Positions 44,603 to 52,792 of a stretch of 64,000 bases of DNA are shown here, piece by piece (positions within the stretch are counted from its first letter, which is position 1; each line of letters starts with the position of its first letter). Under the pieces are notes generated by a model. It was not told the origin of the DNA. It was given only the letters and a program-made list of their open reading frames with translations, and made no database searches. This DNA comes from Ignavibacteria bacterium. Lineage in GTDB: Bacteria; Bacteroidota; Ignavibacteria; Tepidaquicellales; Tepidaquicellaceae. Position numbers and translations under genes: made by a program. Location of the stretch: the NCBI GenBank assembly GCA_016716125.1, contig JADJWZ010000041.1, positions 62,001 to 126,000 of the forward strand. Direction: 5' to 3'.

Positions 44603-45691
44603 TTATAAATGCCATCCGCTGAGAGCGACAAGAGCCATCAGCAGAAGATTGATTAAATTAATCGGCAGTAAATATTTCCATTCCAGTGTAAGCAGCTGAT
44701 CTATCCTTAATCTCGGGAAAGTCCACTTGAACCACATTATTAAAAAAATTATTGCGGCAATTTTTCCAAAGAACCATATTATCGGAGGAATGAAGTCCAT
44801 TACATTATTAAAGAATTCAAAATTACCTATATGAAGCGGCATCCATCCGCCGAAGAAAACCGTTGCCCCGACAGCAGCTATTATAAAAAGATTTATATAC
44901 TCTGCCAGAAAGAAAAATGCAAATTTTATTCCCGAGTACTCTGTGTGAAATCCTGCGGTGAGTTCCGATTCTGCTTCCGCCATATCAAAAGGTCCTCGGT
45001 TTGATTCAGCGGTACTTGCAATGATGAAAATAAAAAATGCTATAATGGCAGGTATATTACCTTTGAATATCCACCAGCCGTCGCGCTGACTTTCTACAAT
45101 TACAGAAAGCTGAAGACTTCCGGTTAAAACGATAATTGTTAAAAGGGAAAGTATTACGGATAATTCATAACTAACGATCTGCGCTCCGCTTCTCATTGCG
45201 CCGATTAGCGAATACTTATTATTACTTGACCAGCCGGCAAGCAGAATTCCGGTGACTCCGATAGATGAAATTGCAGTTATAAAAAACAATCCGATATCGA
45301 AGTCAAGCACATGAAGTCCTTTTGCAAAAGGAATAGCAGCAATCGCCATAAAAGGAGCTATGATCACAATAAAAGCTGCAAGGTTGAAAAGAAATTTATC
45401 AGAACCTTTTGATATAAGAGGTTCTTTGAAAACAAGTTTGATTATATCAGCAATTGTCTGTGCAGTTCCCCAGAAACCAACCCTCATAGGACCCAGTCTC
45501 TGCTGAAAAAAAGCGCAGACTTTTCTTTCAATATAAACGAGAGATAATCCGAGGATTACTATAAAGGTAAGAAAGCAAATTCCGATAATTACAAAACCGG
45601 CAATATCAGCGGCAGCAGGCGGCAGGACAGAATTCAGCCACAGTTTGATCGAATTAACAAATTCAGTAAAATCGTATATATTAAAATTCAT
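44603..45691 (-). CDS. nuoH: NADH-quinone oxidoreductase subunit H
   Basis: 362 residues, eight membrane helices; forms the quinone-binding chamber with NuoB and NuoD. The family motifs GPMRVGFWGTAQTIADIIKL, MRSGAQIVSYELS and MAEAESELTAGFHTEYSG (conserved acidic residues of the E-channel) are all present. ATG start, eleven bases after nuoD. Confidence 0.97.
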   Translation of the reverse strand: MNFNIYDFTEFVNSIKLWLNSVLPPAAADIAGFVIIGICFLTFIVILGLSLVYIERKVCAFFQQRLGPMRVGFWGTAQTIADIIKLVFKEPLISKGSDKFLFNLAAFIVIIAPFMAIAAIPFAKGLHVLDFDIGLFFITAISSIGVTGILLAGWSSNNKYSLIGAMRSGAQIVSYELSVILSLLTIIVLTGSLQLSVIVESQRDGWWIFKGNIPAIIAFFIFIIASTAESNRGPFDMAEAESELTAGFHTEYSGIKFAFFFLAEYINLFIIAAVGATVFFGGWMPLHIGNFEFFNNVMDFIPPIIWFFGKIAAIIFLIMWFKWTFPRLRIDQLLTLEWKYLLPINLINLLLMALVALSGWHL

Positions 45692-45701
45692 TTAAGTATT
45701 T

Positions 45702-46835
45702 TTATCTGTCTATGTCCGGAATTACCAAATCAAGAGTTGACATAGTCGCAACGAGATCTGCAATTTTATTTCCTCTTGCCATTGTATCAAGAGCGGAGAG
45801 ATTCGAAAAACCGGGCGAACGGAATTTCACTCTGTAAGGACTTTTTTTATTGTCGCTTACAATATATACTCCGAGCTCTCCGCGCGCTGTTTCTACTCTC
45901 TGATAATATTCTCCTTCAGGAAGCTTTATCACAGCCTTTGTTTTTGCTTTATGTTCACCTTCGGGAATGTTATCTATAAGCTGTTCTATAATTTTCATTG
46001 ATTCCCACATTTCATCAATTCTTGCTTTGTATCTTGCAAAGCAGTCGCCTTCTGTATAAATAATTTCTTTAAACTCAACCCTGTCATAAGCTGAATACGG
46101 AAAACGTTTTCTTACATCACATGCAAATCCTGAAGCTCTTCCTGACGGACCTGTTACTCCGTAAGAAATTGCATCTTCTTTGGAAAGATAACCGATGTCT
46201 TTAGTTCGTTCTGTAAAAATTACATTGCCTGTGAGAAGTTCATCATACTCAGGCAATTTCTTTCTGAAGTAAGTAATAAAATCTTTTGTTCTCTTTTGAA
46301 AATTCGGATGAATATCAAACATCACACCTCCGGGTACATTATAATTCATAGTAAGTCTGGCGCCGCAGGTTTCTTCAAAAATATCAGTTATAAGTTCTCT
46401 GTCCCTGAAACCGTATAAGAAGGTAGTAATAGCGCCAAGATCCATTCCCATAACTCCCCACCATAACTGATGAGATGAAAGCCTCGTCAGCTCTGAAATA
46501 ATAGTTCTGATCACTTTTACTCTTTCCGGTATTTCAAGCTGAAGACCATTTTCCACACAAAGACAAACAGCTTCATTATTAATATGACATGAAAGATAAT
46601 CCATTCGGTCAGTGAGATGAACGATCTGCTGATAGGAATCTTTCTCACACATTTTCTCAATAGACCTGTGAATATATCCGAGATGCGGTTCGACTTTTTT
46701 TATAATTTCACCGTCAAGTGTGAGCAGCAGTCTCAGAACTCCGTGAGTGGAAGGGTGCTGCGGACCCATGTTTATAAAATATTCCTGAGTCTCGGGTACT
46801 GTTTCTATATTTGTAATTAATTCCTGCTCAGTCAT
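45702..46835 (-). CDS. nuoD: NADH-quinone oxidoreductase subunit D
   Basis: 377 residues; 49-kDa subunit related to the large subunit of NiFe hydrogenases, contributes to the quinone site. It shows NMGPQHPSTHGVLRLLLTLDGE, HLGYIHRSIEKMCE and the C-terminal SGFSNLSALDTMARGNKIADLVA region. Its ATG overlaps the nuoC stop by four bases (ATGA), so the two are translationally coupled; nuoC and nuoD are separate genes here rather than fused. Confidence 0.97.
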   Translation of the reverse strand: MTEQELITNIETVPETQEYFINMGPQHPSTHGVLRLLLTLDGEIIKKVEPHLGYIHRSIEKMCEKDSYQQIVHLTDRMDYLSCHINNEAVCLCVENGLQLEIPERVKVIRTIISELTRLSSHQLWWGVMGMDLGAITTFLYGFRDRELITDIFEETCGARLTMNYNVPGGVMFDIHPNFQKRTKDFITYFRKKLPEYDELLTGNVIFTERTKDIGYLSKEDAISYGVTGPSGRASGFACDVRKRFPYSAYDRVEFKEIIYTEGDCFARYKARIDEMWESMKIIEQLIDNIPEGEHKAKTKAVIKLPEGEYYQRVETARGELGVYIVSDNKKSPYRVKFRSPGFSNLSALDTMARGNKIADLVATMSTLDLVIPDIDR

Positions 46836-47293
46836 AACTCAACAATATTAACTTCGTCTTTATAATCTTTTCTTAAAGGGTAACCAACCCAGTCATCTTC
46901 GAGAAGAATTCTGCGCAGATCGGGATGGTTATTAAATTTAATTCCGAACAGATCATATACTTCTCTTTCATGAAATTCCGCTGTCTTCCATATATCACAT
47001 ACCGTATCTATATTAGGAGTCTCTCTGTCAGTGATCTTAACTTTAATAACTACAGTAAAATTTGTTACGGATGATGTAAGGTGATATATGGTAAAGAAAT
47101 GTGTATTCCAGTCAATTGCAGTCATACAGAATAAATAATCCATTTGTGTTTCCGGGTCATATCTTAAAAATTCTGCAAGCTTCCGGAAATCTTCCGGCTT
47201 TACAATGACATTTAAAAACTGAGATTCATCCGGTGAGAATTCGCACTCAGGTATTACTGATGTAACAATATTTTTTAACTTCTCATTATCCAA
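46832..47293 (-). CDS. nuoC: NADH-quinone oxidoreductase subunit C
   Basis: 153 residues, TTG start. 30-kDa subunit of the connecting arm: AIDWNTHFFTIYHLTS, WKTAEFHEREVYDLFGIKFNNHPDLRRILLEDDWVGYPLRKDY is the family signature (quoted in parts: EREVYDLFGIKF and LRRILLEDDWVGYPLRKDY). No cofactor. Coupled to nuoD by a four-base overlap. Confidence 0.96.
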   Translation of the reverse strand: MDNEKLKNIVTSVIPECEFSPDESQFLNVIVKPEDFRKLAEFLRYDPETQMDYLFCMTAIDWNTHFFTIYHLTSSVTNFTVVIKVKITDRETPNIDTVCDIWKTAEFHEREVYDLFGIKFNNHPDLRRILLEDDWVGYPLRKDYKDEVNIVEL

Positions 47294-47313
47294 AATAAAT
47301 CACAAAAGTAAAA

Positions 47314-47868
47314 TTAATTATCATAATCTTTAGCCGGTTCACTTTTAATAAGTATTGATTCTTTTTTAATTTTTTCCTGTAACTGCATAATTCCGTAAAG
47401 CAAGGCTTCAGGTCTCGGGGGGCAGCCGGGAACATATACATCAACAGGGATAACATGGTCCGCTCCTTTTACAACAGAATATGAATTATAATAAAACGGT
47501 CCGCCGGAAATAGCGCATGCGCCCATTGCAATAACATATTTCGGATCAGCCATCTGATCATAAAGTCTTTTAAGAACAGGAGCCATTTTATTTACTATAG
47601 TTCCGGCTATTACTATCAGGTCTGCCTGCCGGGGAGTTGCTCTTGCAACTTCAGTTCCGAATCTTGACCAGTCATGTCTCGAAGCGCCGGTTGCCATCAT
47701 TTCAATAGCGCAGCAGCTTGTGCCGAATACCAATGGCCATAATGAATTTGCGCGTGACCAGTTTATAATTCCGTCAATGGTAGTAACTACTATGTTACCG
47801 CCCGGAGTTGGAGTTACTGTTCCCGGGAAATCCTTCATGTCAGTTACTGATTTATTTTCTACTCCCAT
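47314..47868 (-). CDS. nuoB: NADH-quinone oxidoreductase subunit B (cluster N2)
   Basis: 184 residues. It carries the terminal [4Fe-4S] cluster N2 next to the quinone site; the ligands are in FGTSCCAIEMM (two adjacent cysteines), MGACAISGG and VPGCPPRPEALLYG. ATG start overlaps the nuoA stop. Also has the RHDWSRFGTEVARATPRQADLI segment typical of the family. Confidence 0.97.
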   Translation of the reverse strand: MGVENKSVTDMKDFPGTVTPTPGGNIVVTTIDGIINWSRANSLWPLVFGTSCCAIEMMATGASRHDWSRFGTEVARATPRQADLIVIAGTIVNKMAPVLKRLYDQMADPKYVIAMGACAISGGPFYYNSYSVVKGADHVIPVDVYVPGCPPRPEALLYGIMQLQEKIKKESILIKSEPAKDYDN

Positions 47869-48209
47869 ACCAATGCCTTTTTTTTATATGCGTATAACAA
47901 TCCAAGAATTACTATAAATAAAAAAATCAAAATCTCAATGAACGCGATCATTCCAAGCTCTCTCATTACAACAGCCCAGGGAACCATAAAAATAGTTTCA
48001 ACGTCAAAAATTAAAAAAAGAATTGCGAAGAGATAATAGCCGACTTTAAACTGAATTTTAGAAGTACCTTTGGTTGGAATCCCGCATTCATAAGTTTCTT
48101 CCTTTACTGCATTCACTGAAGTGGGAGCAATGATGTGTGATACTATCATACCGCCCGCTACCATAACAATTCCAACTATAAAAAATAAGATCAGTAAATC
48201 ATTAGTCAT
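47859..48209 (-). CDS. nuoA: NADH-quinone oxidoreductase subunit A
   Basis: 116 residues, three membrane helices, with YECGIP in the loop after helix 1 and FLIFDVETIFMVPWA in helix 2, the family signature. First gene of the leftward operon nuoABCDHIJKLMN; genes nuoE, nuoF and nuoG are missing from it. The operon promoter must lie in the region upstream of 48209. Confidence 0.96.
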   Translation of the reverse strand: MTNDLLILFFIVGIVMVAGGMIVSHIIAPTSVNAVKEETYECGIPTKGTSKIQFKVGYYLFAILFLIFDVETIFMVPWAVVMRELGMIAFIEILIFLFIVILGLLYAYKKKALVWE

Positions 48210-48672
48210 TTATCAGTGGTTAGAGTTTGAAAAAATAAAATACAGGAGCTGTAAATTTAATTTAAAAATATATAAAGAGTGTATTATATAAAAGTTAAAA
48301 TTTTTAATATGAATTAATTTATTAGTAATATATAAGACTTTTCTTTTTGATGTTATGACATTAGTCAGCATTATTTTTTTTGTAAATTGTTTTTAATCTT
48401 GCTAAATATTTTTTAAATAATTAAGTTTGAGCAAAGAAACAATTTAAATTTAATTTCTGTCTTACTTAATTTAAGAATTAAACAGACAAACTCTCTGAAT
48501 AAATTTTACTTTGTTATGAGCTGTATCCAAAAATCTTACTTTCTTCACACTTCGACTTTATATCCTTATTATATTATAAATAAATTAATTTTATATCCAA
48601 AGATATAATTAACAATGCACTATTTTTAAAAAAATATTTTTAAAAAAACTAACTATTTGAAAGGGAATTAAA
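48210..48672. other. divergent promoter region of nuo and a T9SS cargo gene
   Basis: About 460 very AT-rich bases with no ORF. Only a weak AAGGGA ribosome-binding sequence before the rightward gene is visible. No operator or RNA structure recognised. Confidence 0.45.
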
Positions 48673-50364
48673 ATGAGTAAGTTTACAAAAGTAATATTTG
48701 CTTTAGTGTTTGCCGTAATGCTTTTTCCGGTTGAACAAATTAAAGCTCAGTTTCAGACAGGTGACGTTTTTGTCGCTGTTGCTAACGGTCAGGTGCAGTG
48801 GAGAAGACCAAACGGAACATTGGTTCAGACATTGAACACAACTGTCGGCGGTTTTACAACAGGTATGGCGCTTGATTCAGCCAACAAGCTTTATGTTACA
48901 AATTTTTCAAACAATTCAATTTCAGTTTTCGACAAGTTTGGTGTATTGGAAGGAACTTTCGGATCAGGATATTCAACTCCCGAATCAATTGTATTTGACA
49001 ATCAATGGAATGCTTACGTTGGAAATTTAGGCAACGGTATCAGAAAATTTGATTACAACGGAAATTTCATTGAGACATCTTACAACGGAAGAGTTGACTT
49101 TATGGACCTGCAGCCTGATCAGTGCACAATGCTCAGAACTACTGAAGGAACTTTTGTCGGAACTCACAATGTATGCACAAATGTAGCCGGCCCAAATTTT
49201 GCAACAGGACTTTTAGGAAACGCTTACGCGTTAAGAATCAGATTAAACGGAGATGTTCTTCTTGCAATGGGAACAAACATAATAAGACTTAATTCAGCCG
49301 GATCAATTATTCAAACTTATGACGTAGCAGGTGAGAACGGCTGGTTTGGTCTGAATCTCGATCCTGACGGCACATCATTCTGGAGTGCAGATTTTAACAC
49401 TTCAAATGTTTACAGAATTGATATATCTTCAGGAAATATAATTACTACATACAATACCGGAACTTCAAGCGGTACAGTATTCGGAATTGCAGTTGCAGGT
49501 GAGATCACTGCAGCTACAGTTTTAAATATTACGGTTGCTCCGGAAAATTCTATTAAATCAATTAATACTCAGCATTGCGTAACAGCTACAGTTACAGATC
49601 AGTTTGCAGTTCCGCAGGATAATGTAAACGTTATCTTTGTAGTAAGAGGCGTAAACGCTCCTCAGAATTTTGCAGGAAACACAGATCAAAACGGACAGAT
49701 CCAGTTCTGCTATACGGGAACAAATCCGGGAAGAGATACTATCTTCGCAACCATCGGAACTTCAGGTAGATCTGATACAGCTTATGTTCTATGGGAAGAT
49801 CCGCTTCCTGTCGAACTCGCTTCATTTACTTCAACAGTCTCCGGTAACAATGTCAGTCTGAAATGGTCAACAACCGAAGAGATCAACAATTCCGGTTTTG
49901 ATATTGAAAGATCAGTAAACGGCGCATGGACTAAAGTCGGTAATGTTAACGGAAACGGAACTACAAATGAAATGAAAAATTATGAATTCACAGACAGAGG
50001 CGTAGCTTCAGGTACATATAACTATAGATTAAAGCAGATAGATTTTAACGGATCATTCGAGTATTACAATCTAAGCAGTGAAGTAATAGTCGGAGTACCG
50101 GATAAATTCTCTATCGCTCAGAATTATCCGAATCCATTCAATCCATCTACAAAGATCGACTTCCAGATCCCTGCTGACGGCAAAGTAAAACTTGCAATCT
50201 ATGACAACAGCGGAAAGGAAATAGCAGTGCTTACAGATGAAGTGAAAACAGCCGGATACTATTCGGTGAATTTCAATGCAACAGATCTGTCAAGCGGAAT
50301 TTACTTCTATAAAATCGAATATAACGGATTAAATAAAGTAATGAAAATGACATTGCTGAAGTAA
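48673..50364 (+). CDS. secreted beta-propeller-like protein with T9SS type A sorting domain
   Basis: 563 residues, intact. Signal peptide (about 1-26), then NHL/streptogramin-lyase-like repeats (TTGMALDSANKLYVTNFSN, PESIVFDNQWNAYVGNLGNG; about 30-275), an Ig-like domain resembling invasin/Big_1 modules (about 285-375), a linker domain (LPVELASFTSTVSGNNVSLKW onward, about 380-475) and the C-terminal T9SS type A sorting domain (QNYPNPFNPSTKI through GIYFYKIE, about 480-563). It would be exported by Sec, then across the outer membrane by T9SS and attached to the cell surface. Ligand or role unknown. Followed by a strong terminator. Confidence 0.88.
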   Translation: MSKFTKVIFALVFAVMLFPVEQIKAQFQTGDVFVAVANGQVQWRRPNGTLVQTLNTTVGGFTTGMALDSANKLYVTNFSNNSISVFDKFGVLEGTFGSGYSTPESIVFDNQWNAYVGNLGNGIRKFDYNGNFIETSYNGRVDFMDLQPDQCTMLRTTEGTFVGTHNVCTNVAGPNFATGLLGNAYALRIRLNGDVLLAMGTNIIRLNSAGSIIQTYDVAGENGWFGLNLDPDGTSFWSADFNTSNVYRIDISSGNIITTYNTGTSSGTVFGIAVAGEITAATVLNITVAPENSIKSINTQHCVTATVTDQFAVPQDNVNVIFVVRGVNAPQNFAGNTDQNGQIQFCYTGTNPGRDTIFATIGTSGRSDTAYVLWEDPLPVELASFTSTVSGNNVSLKWSTTEEINNSGFDIERSVNGAWTKVGNVNGNGTTNEMKNYEFTDRGVASGTYNYRLKQIDFNGSFEYYNLSSEVIVGVPDKFSIAQNYPNPFNPSTKIDFQIPADGKVKLAIYDNSGKEIAVLTDEVKTAGYYSVNFNATDLSSGIYFYKIEYNGLNKVMKMTLLK

Positions 50365-50388
50365 TAAATAAATTGTTATTGCAATTCT

Positions 50389-50419
50389 AAAGCCGGGCTG
50401 CAAAGTCCGGCTTTTTTTA
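50389..50419 (+). terminator. terminator of the T9SS beta-propeller gene
   Basis: 8-bp GC-rich stem AAAGCCGG/CCGGCTTT with a ten-base loop and a run of T. The 21-bp repeat array begins about a dozen bases further on. Confidence 0.88.
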
Positions 50420-50430
50420 TTTTTGAAATT

Positions 50431-51288
50431 AGATCATTCAGTTTACCGCAAAGAAAATTTACTTTCCTGAAAAGACTATTAATTTTATTTATTAAACATC
50501 AGGCTTTCGAAAGAAGATATTTAACTCCCGGGAAAAGAAATTAAACTTTAAAGTGAAGACACAAAACATCCGGGAAAAGACATTTGGCTTTAAATCAGAG
50601 ATATTCGGCTTTCAAAAAAAGACATGCGGTTTTGAAATAAAGACATGCGGCTTTCAAAAAGAGACTTTCAGCTTTTAATCGGAGACTTTTGGATTTCAAT
50701 AAGAGTCACGCTGCTTTCAACAAGAGACATGCGGCTTTCAATCAGAGACTTTTGGTTTTCGTCAGGAGACTTTTGGCTTTCGGTAAGAGATTTTTGGTTT
50801 TCGTCAGGAGACTTTTGGCTTTCAAAAAGAGACTTTTGGCTGTCAAAAATAGACATGCGGCATTCAAAAATAGACATTCGGCAGTCGTCAGAAGACACGA
50901 AGCAGCCGGAAAATGAGTTTCGGAAGTGACGAAACAAATAAATTCAATTGAGAAATCGTTATTGTAAGTGAAGAAAACATTGTCTTAAGTTGAGAAAACG
51001 TTGCGTAAGTGGAGTATGAGTCTACAAACAGTTCATAAAAAGTGTACAGCAGTTCCGAAATAGGCTGTGGTGGTTCCTAAACAGTCTGCGGTGGTTGAGA
51101 GGATGTTCGCCCCGGTTCCTAAACAGGTTGCGGTGACTGAGAACGACACTGCTACAGTACCTAAACACGGTGCTGCGGTTGATCAACACAGTGCTGCGGT
51201 CGATAAACAGGTCGTTGCGGTCAATAAACAGGTCGTTGCGGTCAATAAACAGGACACTGCGGTCGATAAATGCGGTGAAATTTTTTAC
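50431..51288. repeat. array of about 41 phased, degenerate 21-bp units
   Basis: From 50431 to 50913 the anchor AGA (AAA or AGT in two units) recurs exactly every 21 bases for 23 units, e.g. at 50452, 50473, 50515, 50536, 50620, 50641, 50725, 50851 and 50893; typical unit AGACTTTTGGCTTTCAAAAAG. From 50911 to 51288 a second family with anchor AAA (e.g. 51079, 51121, 51163, 51205, 51226, 51247) continues for 18 units, typical unit AAACAGGTCGTTGCGGTCAAT. The phase differs by only three bases between the families and there is no indel within either. Because 21 is a multiple of three, several frames stay open in both strands as heptapeptide repeats, but stops interrupt each of them over the full length, so a single intact gene is not supported. 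It lies between a terminator and a pseudogene region. Confidence 0.9.
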
Positions 51289-51424
51289 TTTAAAACTTAA
51301 AACTGCAAATATGGATTGTTTTTCGATATTTCGGAAAATTAATTCCGCAGAAGGTGAAGTCAATTATCAATTATTAATGATCAATGATCAATATAATTTA
51401 AAAAGTTTGGACTTTACAGTAAAT

Positions 51425-51580
51425 TCACTTCACCAGCGACAACTTCTTTGTCTGATTAAAGTTATCCGCCGAGAGCTTGTAGAAATATATACCGCTTGCA
51501 AGTCCGCTGCCGTCAAATACTGCTTTATAATATCCGGCTTCTTGCTCGGGACCCTGACGGATATTCAGTTGATTACAACG
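51425..51580 (-). pseudogene. remnant of a T9SS type A sorting domain
   Basis: The leftward frame reads EQEAGYYKAVFDGSGLASGIYFYKL and ends KLSLVK-stop at 51425, i.e. the last about 45 residues of a T9SS sorting domain, without any upstream cargo gene. The sequence before it is unrelated and carries half of the REP-like palindrome (about 51546-51560). A leftover of a surface-protein gene destroyed by rearrangement. Confidence 0.75.
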
Positions 51581-51616
51581 ATTAAGAGGGGTTTTAGCAC
51601 GAATTAGAGATTTTAC
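51580..51616 (+). repeat. partial copy of the RAYT leader and start
   Basis: 'attaagaggggttttagcacgaattagagatttta' closely matches the Shine-Dalgarno region and first codons of the transposase gene at 51709-51752. It is followed immediately by the palindrome, so it looks like an internally deleted element end. Confidence 0.6.
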
Positions 51617-51656
51617 CCCGTCAGAGTCTCCGGTGCTCTACCGGGACTCTGACGGG
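51617..51656. repeat. REP-like palindrome, copy 1
   Basis: Perfect 12-bp arms CCCGTCAGAGTC / GACTCTGACGGG around an inner CCGG...CCGG. The same palindrome occurs twice downstream of the transposase gene. Confidence 0.85.
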
Positions 51657-51725
51657 ATAGCTTAGCCAGTTGAAATTACAGATCGTAAATATTAATTTCC
51701 TCTGACGAATTAAGAGGAGGATTTT

Positions 51726-52272
51726 ATGGCTACAAGAATTAGAGATTTTATTCCTGAAAGAATTTATTTTATAAGTTATACCATATACAGGTGGAAAAGT
51801 GTTTTTACAGAGGAAAAATATTTTAATCTGATTTACAAATGGTTTGATTATATGAAAAAATCATTATAGTAACAAAATCCATGGTTATGTTATCATGCCC
51901 AATCATCTTCATTTATTGTTGTACATTTCACACTATTCGCCTGATGTATCCAAATTAATACAAAATGCCAAAAGATTTCAGGCTTATGAAATAGTTGATT
52001 TTCTTGAAGAAGATAACAGAAAAGATTTGCTAAAAATATTTTCAGAAGCTGCAGAGATTCAAAAAGGAGCAAAGCATAAAGTTTTTAAAGACAGGTTTGA
52101 TTCAAAAGAAATGGTGAATTCAGAACTATACAGGGAAAAATTAAATTACATTCATAATAATCCATGCACTCCGAGATGGAGACTTGCAGAAAAGCCGGAG
52201 GACTATAAACATTCAAGCGCTTCAAATTATATAATTGGAAATGGAGTATATGATGTCGAGTTAGTTTATTAG
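51726..52272 (+). pseudogene. REP-associated tyrosine transposase (RAYT, Y1_Tnp), frameshifted
   Basis: Starts with ATG after a strong AGGAGG (51715-51720). The first part (MATRIRDFIPERIYFISYT...) stops at a TAG near 51867; removing one A from the A run at about 51853-51858 joins it to NKIHGYVIMPNHLHLLLYI, which carries the HxH metal-binding motif of HUH/Y1 transposases, and LNYIHNNPCTPRW near the C-terminus is a RAYT signature. Intact length would be about 182 residues. RAYTs act on the palindromic REP sequences around them, three of which flank this gene. The frameshift would inactivate it unless it is a sequencing error. Confidence 0.82.
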
Positions 52273-52290
52273 TTGAAAGTTCGGAGTTTA

Positions 52291-52329
52291 CCGTCAGAGT
52301 CCCGGAAAGAGCGCCGGAGACTCTGACGG
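52291..52329. repeat. REP-like palindrome, copy 2
   Basis: 11-bp arms CCGTCAGAGTC / GACTCTGACGG around CCGG...CCGG, shortly behind the transposase stop codon. A GGAG tetranucleotide precedes it, as in known REP elements. Confidence 0.85.
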
Positions 52330-52492
52330 GGGTTTAAAAAAATTAAATTACATTCATAATAATCCATGCACTCCGAGATGGAGACTTGCAGAAAAGCCGG
52401 AGGACTATAAACATTCAAGCGCTTCAAATTATATAATTGGAAATGGAGTATATGATGTCGAGTTAGTTTATTAGTTGAAAGTTCGGAGCTTA

Positions 52493-52531
52493 CCGTCAGA
52501 GTCCCGGAAAGAGCGCCGGAGACTCTGACGG
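52493..52531. repeat. REP-like palindrome, copy 3
   Basis: Same palindrome as copy 2, offset by 202 bases, at the end of the tandem duplicate. Confidence 0.85.
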
Positions 52532-52538
52532 GGGTTTA

Positions 52539-52720
52539 AAGTTTAAATATACAGGAAAAGAAAGAGATAAGGAGAGCTTATATGATTATTTCGGTGCGAG
52601 GTATTATGATGCGAGGATAGGAAGGTGGGGAACGATAGTCCGTTAATGGAAAAGCATTTTGATTTTAATCCTTACACAATCTCCCGATTGGGTACGCAGA
52701 GTTACGAATCAGGGGATTCT
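52539..52720 (+). pseudogene. RHS-repeat core remnant
   Basis: The rightward frame reads YTGKERDKESLYDYFGARYYDARIGRW, the conserved end of the RHS core, followed after a frameshift by PLMEKHFDFNPYT. No upstream RHS gene exists in the window; the 202-bp duplicate abuts it. A dead fragment, 3' part only. Confidence 0.85.
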
Positions 52721-52735
52721 TAAAGAGCAAATAAA

Positions 52736-52756
52736 AACCGGATAATTAGTCCGGTT
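52736..52756 (-). terminator. terminator of the SBBP-repeat gene
   Basis: 7-bp stem AACCGGA/TCCGGTT with a seven-base loop, followed leftward by a T run. It lies about 37 bases past the stop of the SBBP-repeat gene. Confidence 0.78.
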
Positions 52757-52792
52757 ATATTATTAACATTCAATATTTATTTTCAACAAAGT

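Larger units (their letters stand above)
52136..52540. repeat. 202-bp tandem duplication of the RAYT 3' end plus palindrome
   Basis: The segment from about 52136 to 52338 (last third of the transposase gene and its downstream palindrome) is repeated at about 52338-52540 with an exact offset of 202 bases. Only one or a few bases differ (e.g. 'cggagttta' against 'cggagctta'), so the duplication is recent. Confidence 0.92.

Noticed and set aside
50645..50929. 94-codon coding ORF in the 21-bp array
   Set aside because: Open frames exist in several phases at once because 21 is divisible by three; none has a ribosome site or spans the array.
50431..51288. CRISPR array
   Set aside because: There is no constant repeat alternating with unique spacers; the period is 21 bp and every unit is a degenerate variant of the same sequence. 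No cas genes are present.
51170..51607. 145-codon ORF on the + strand
   Set aside because: It starts in the repeat array and continues over the antisense of the T9SS-domain remnant; no coding character.
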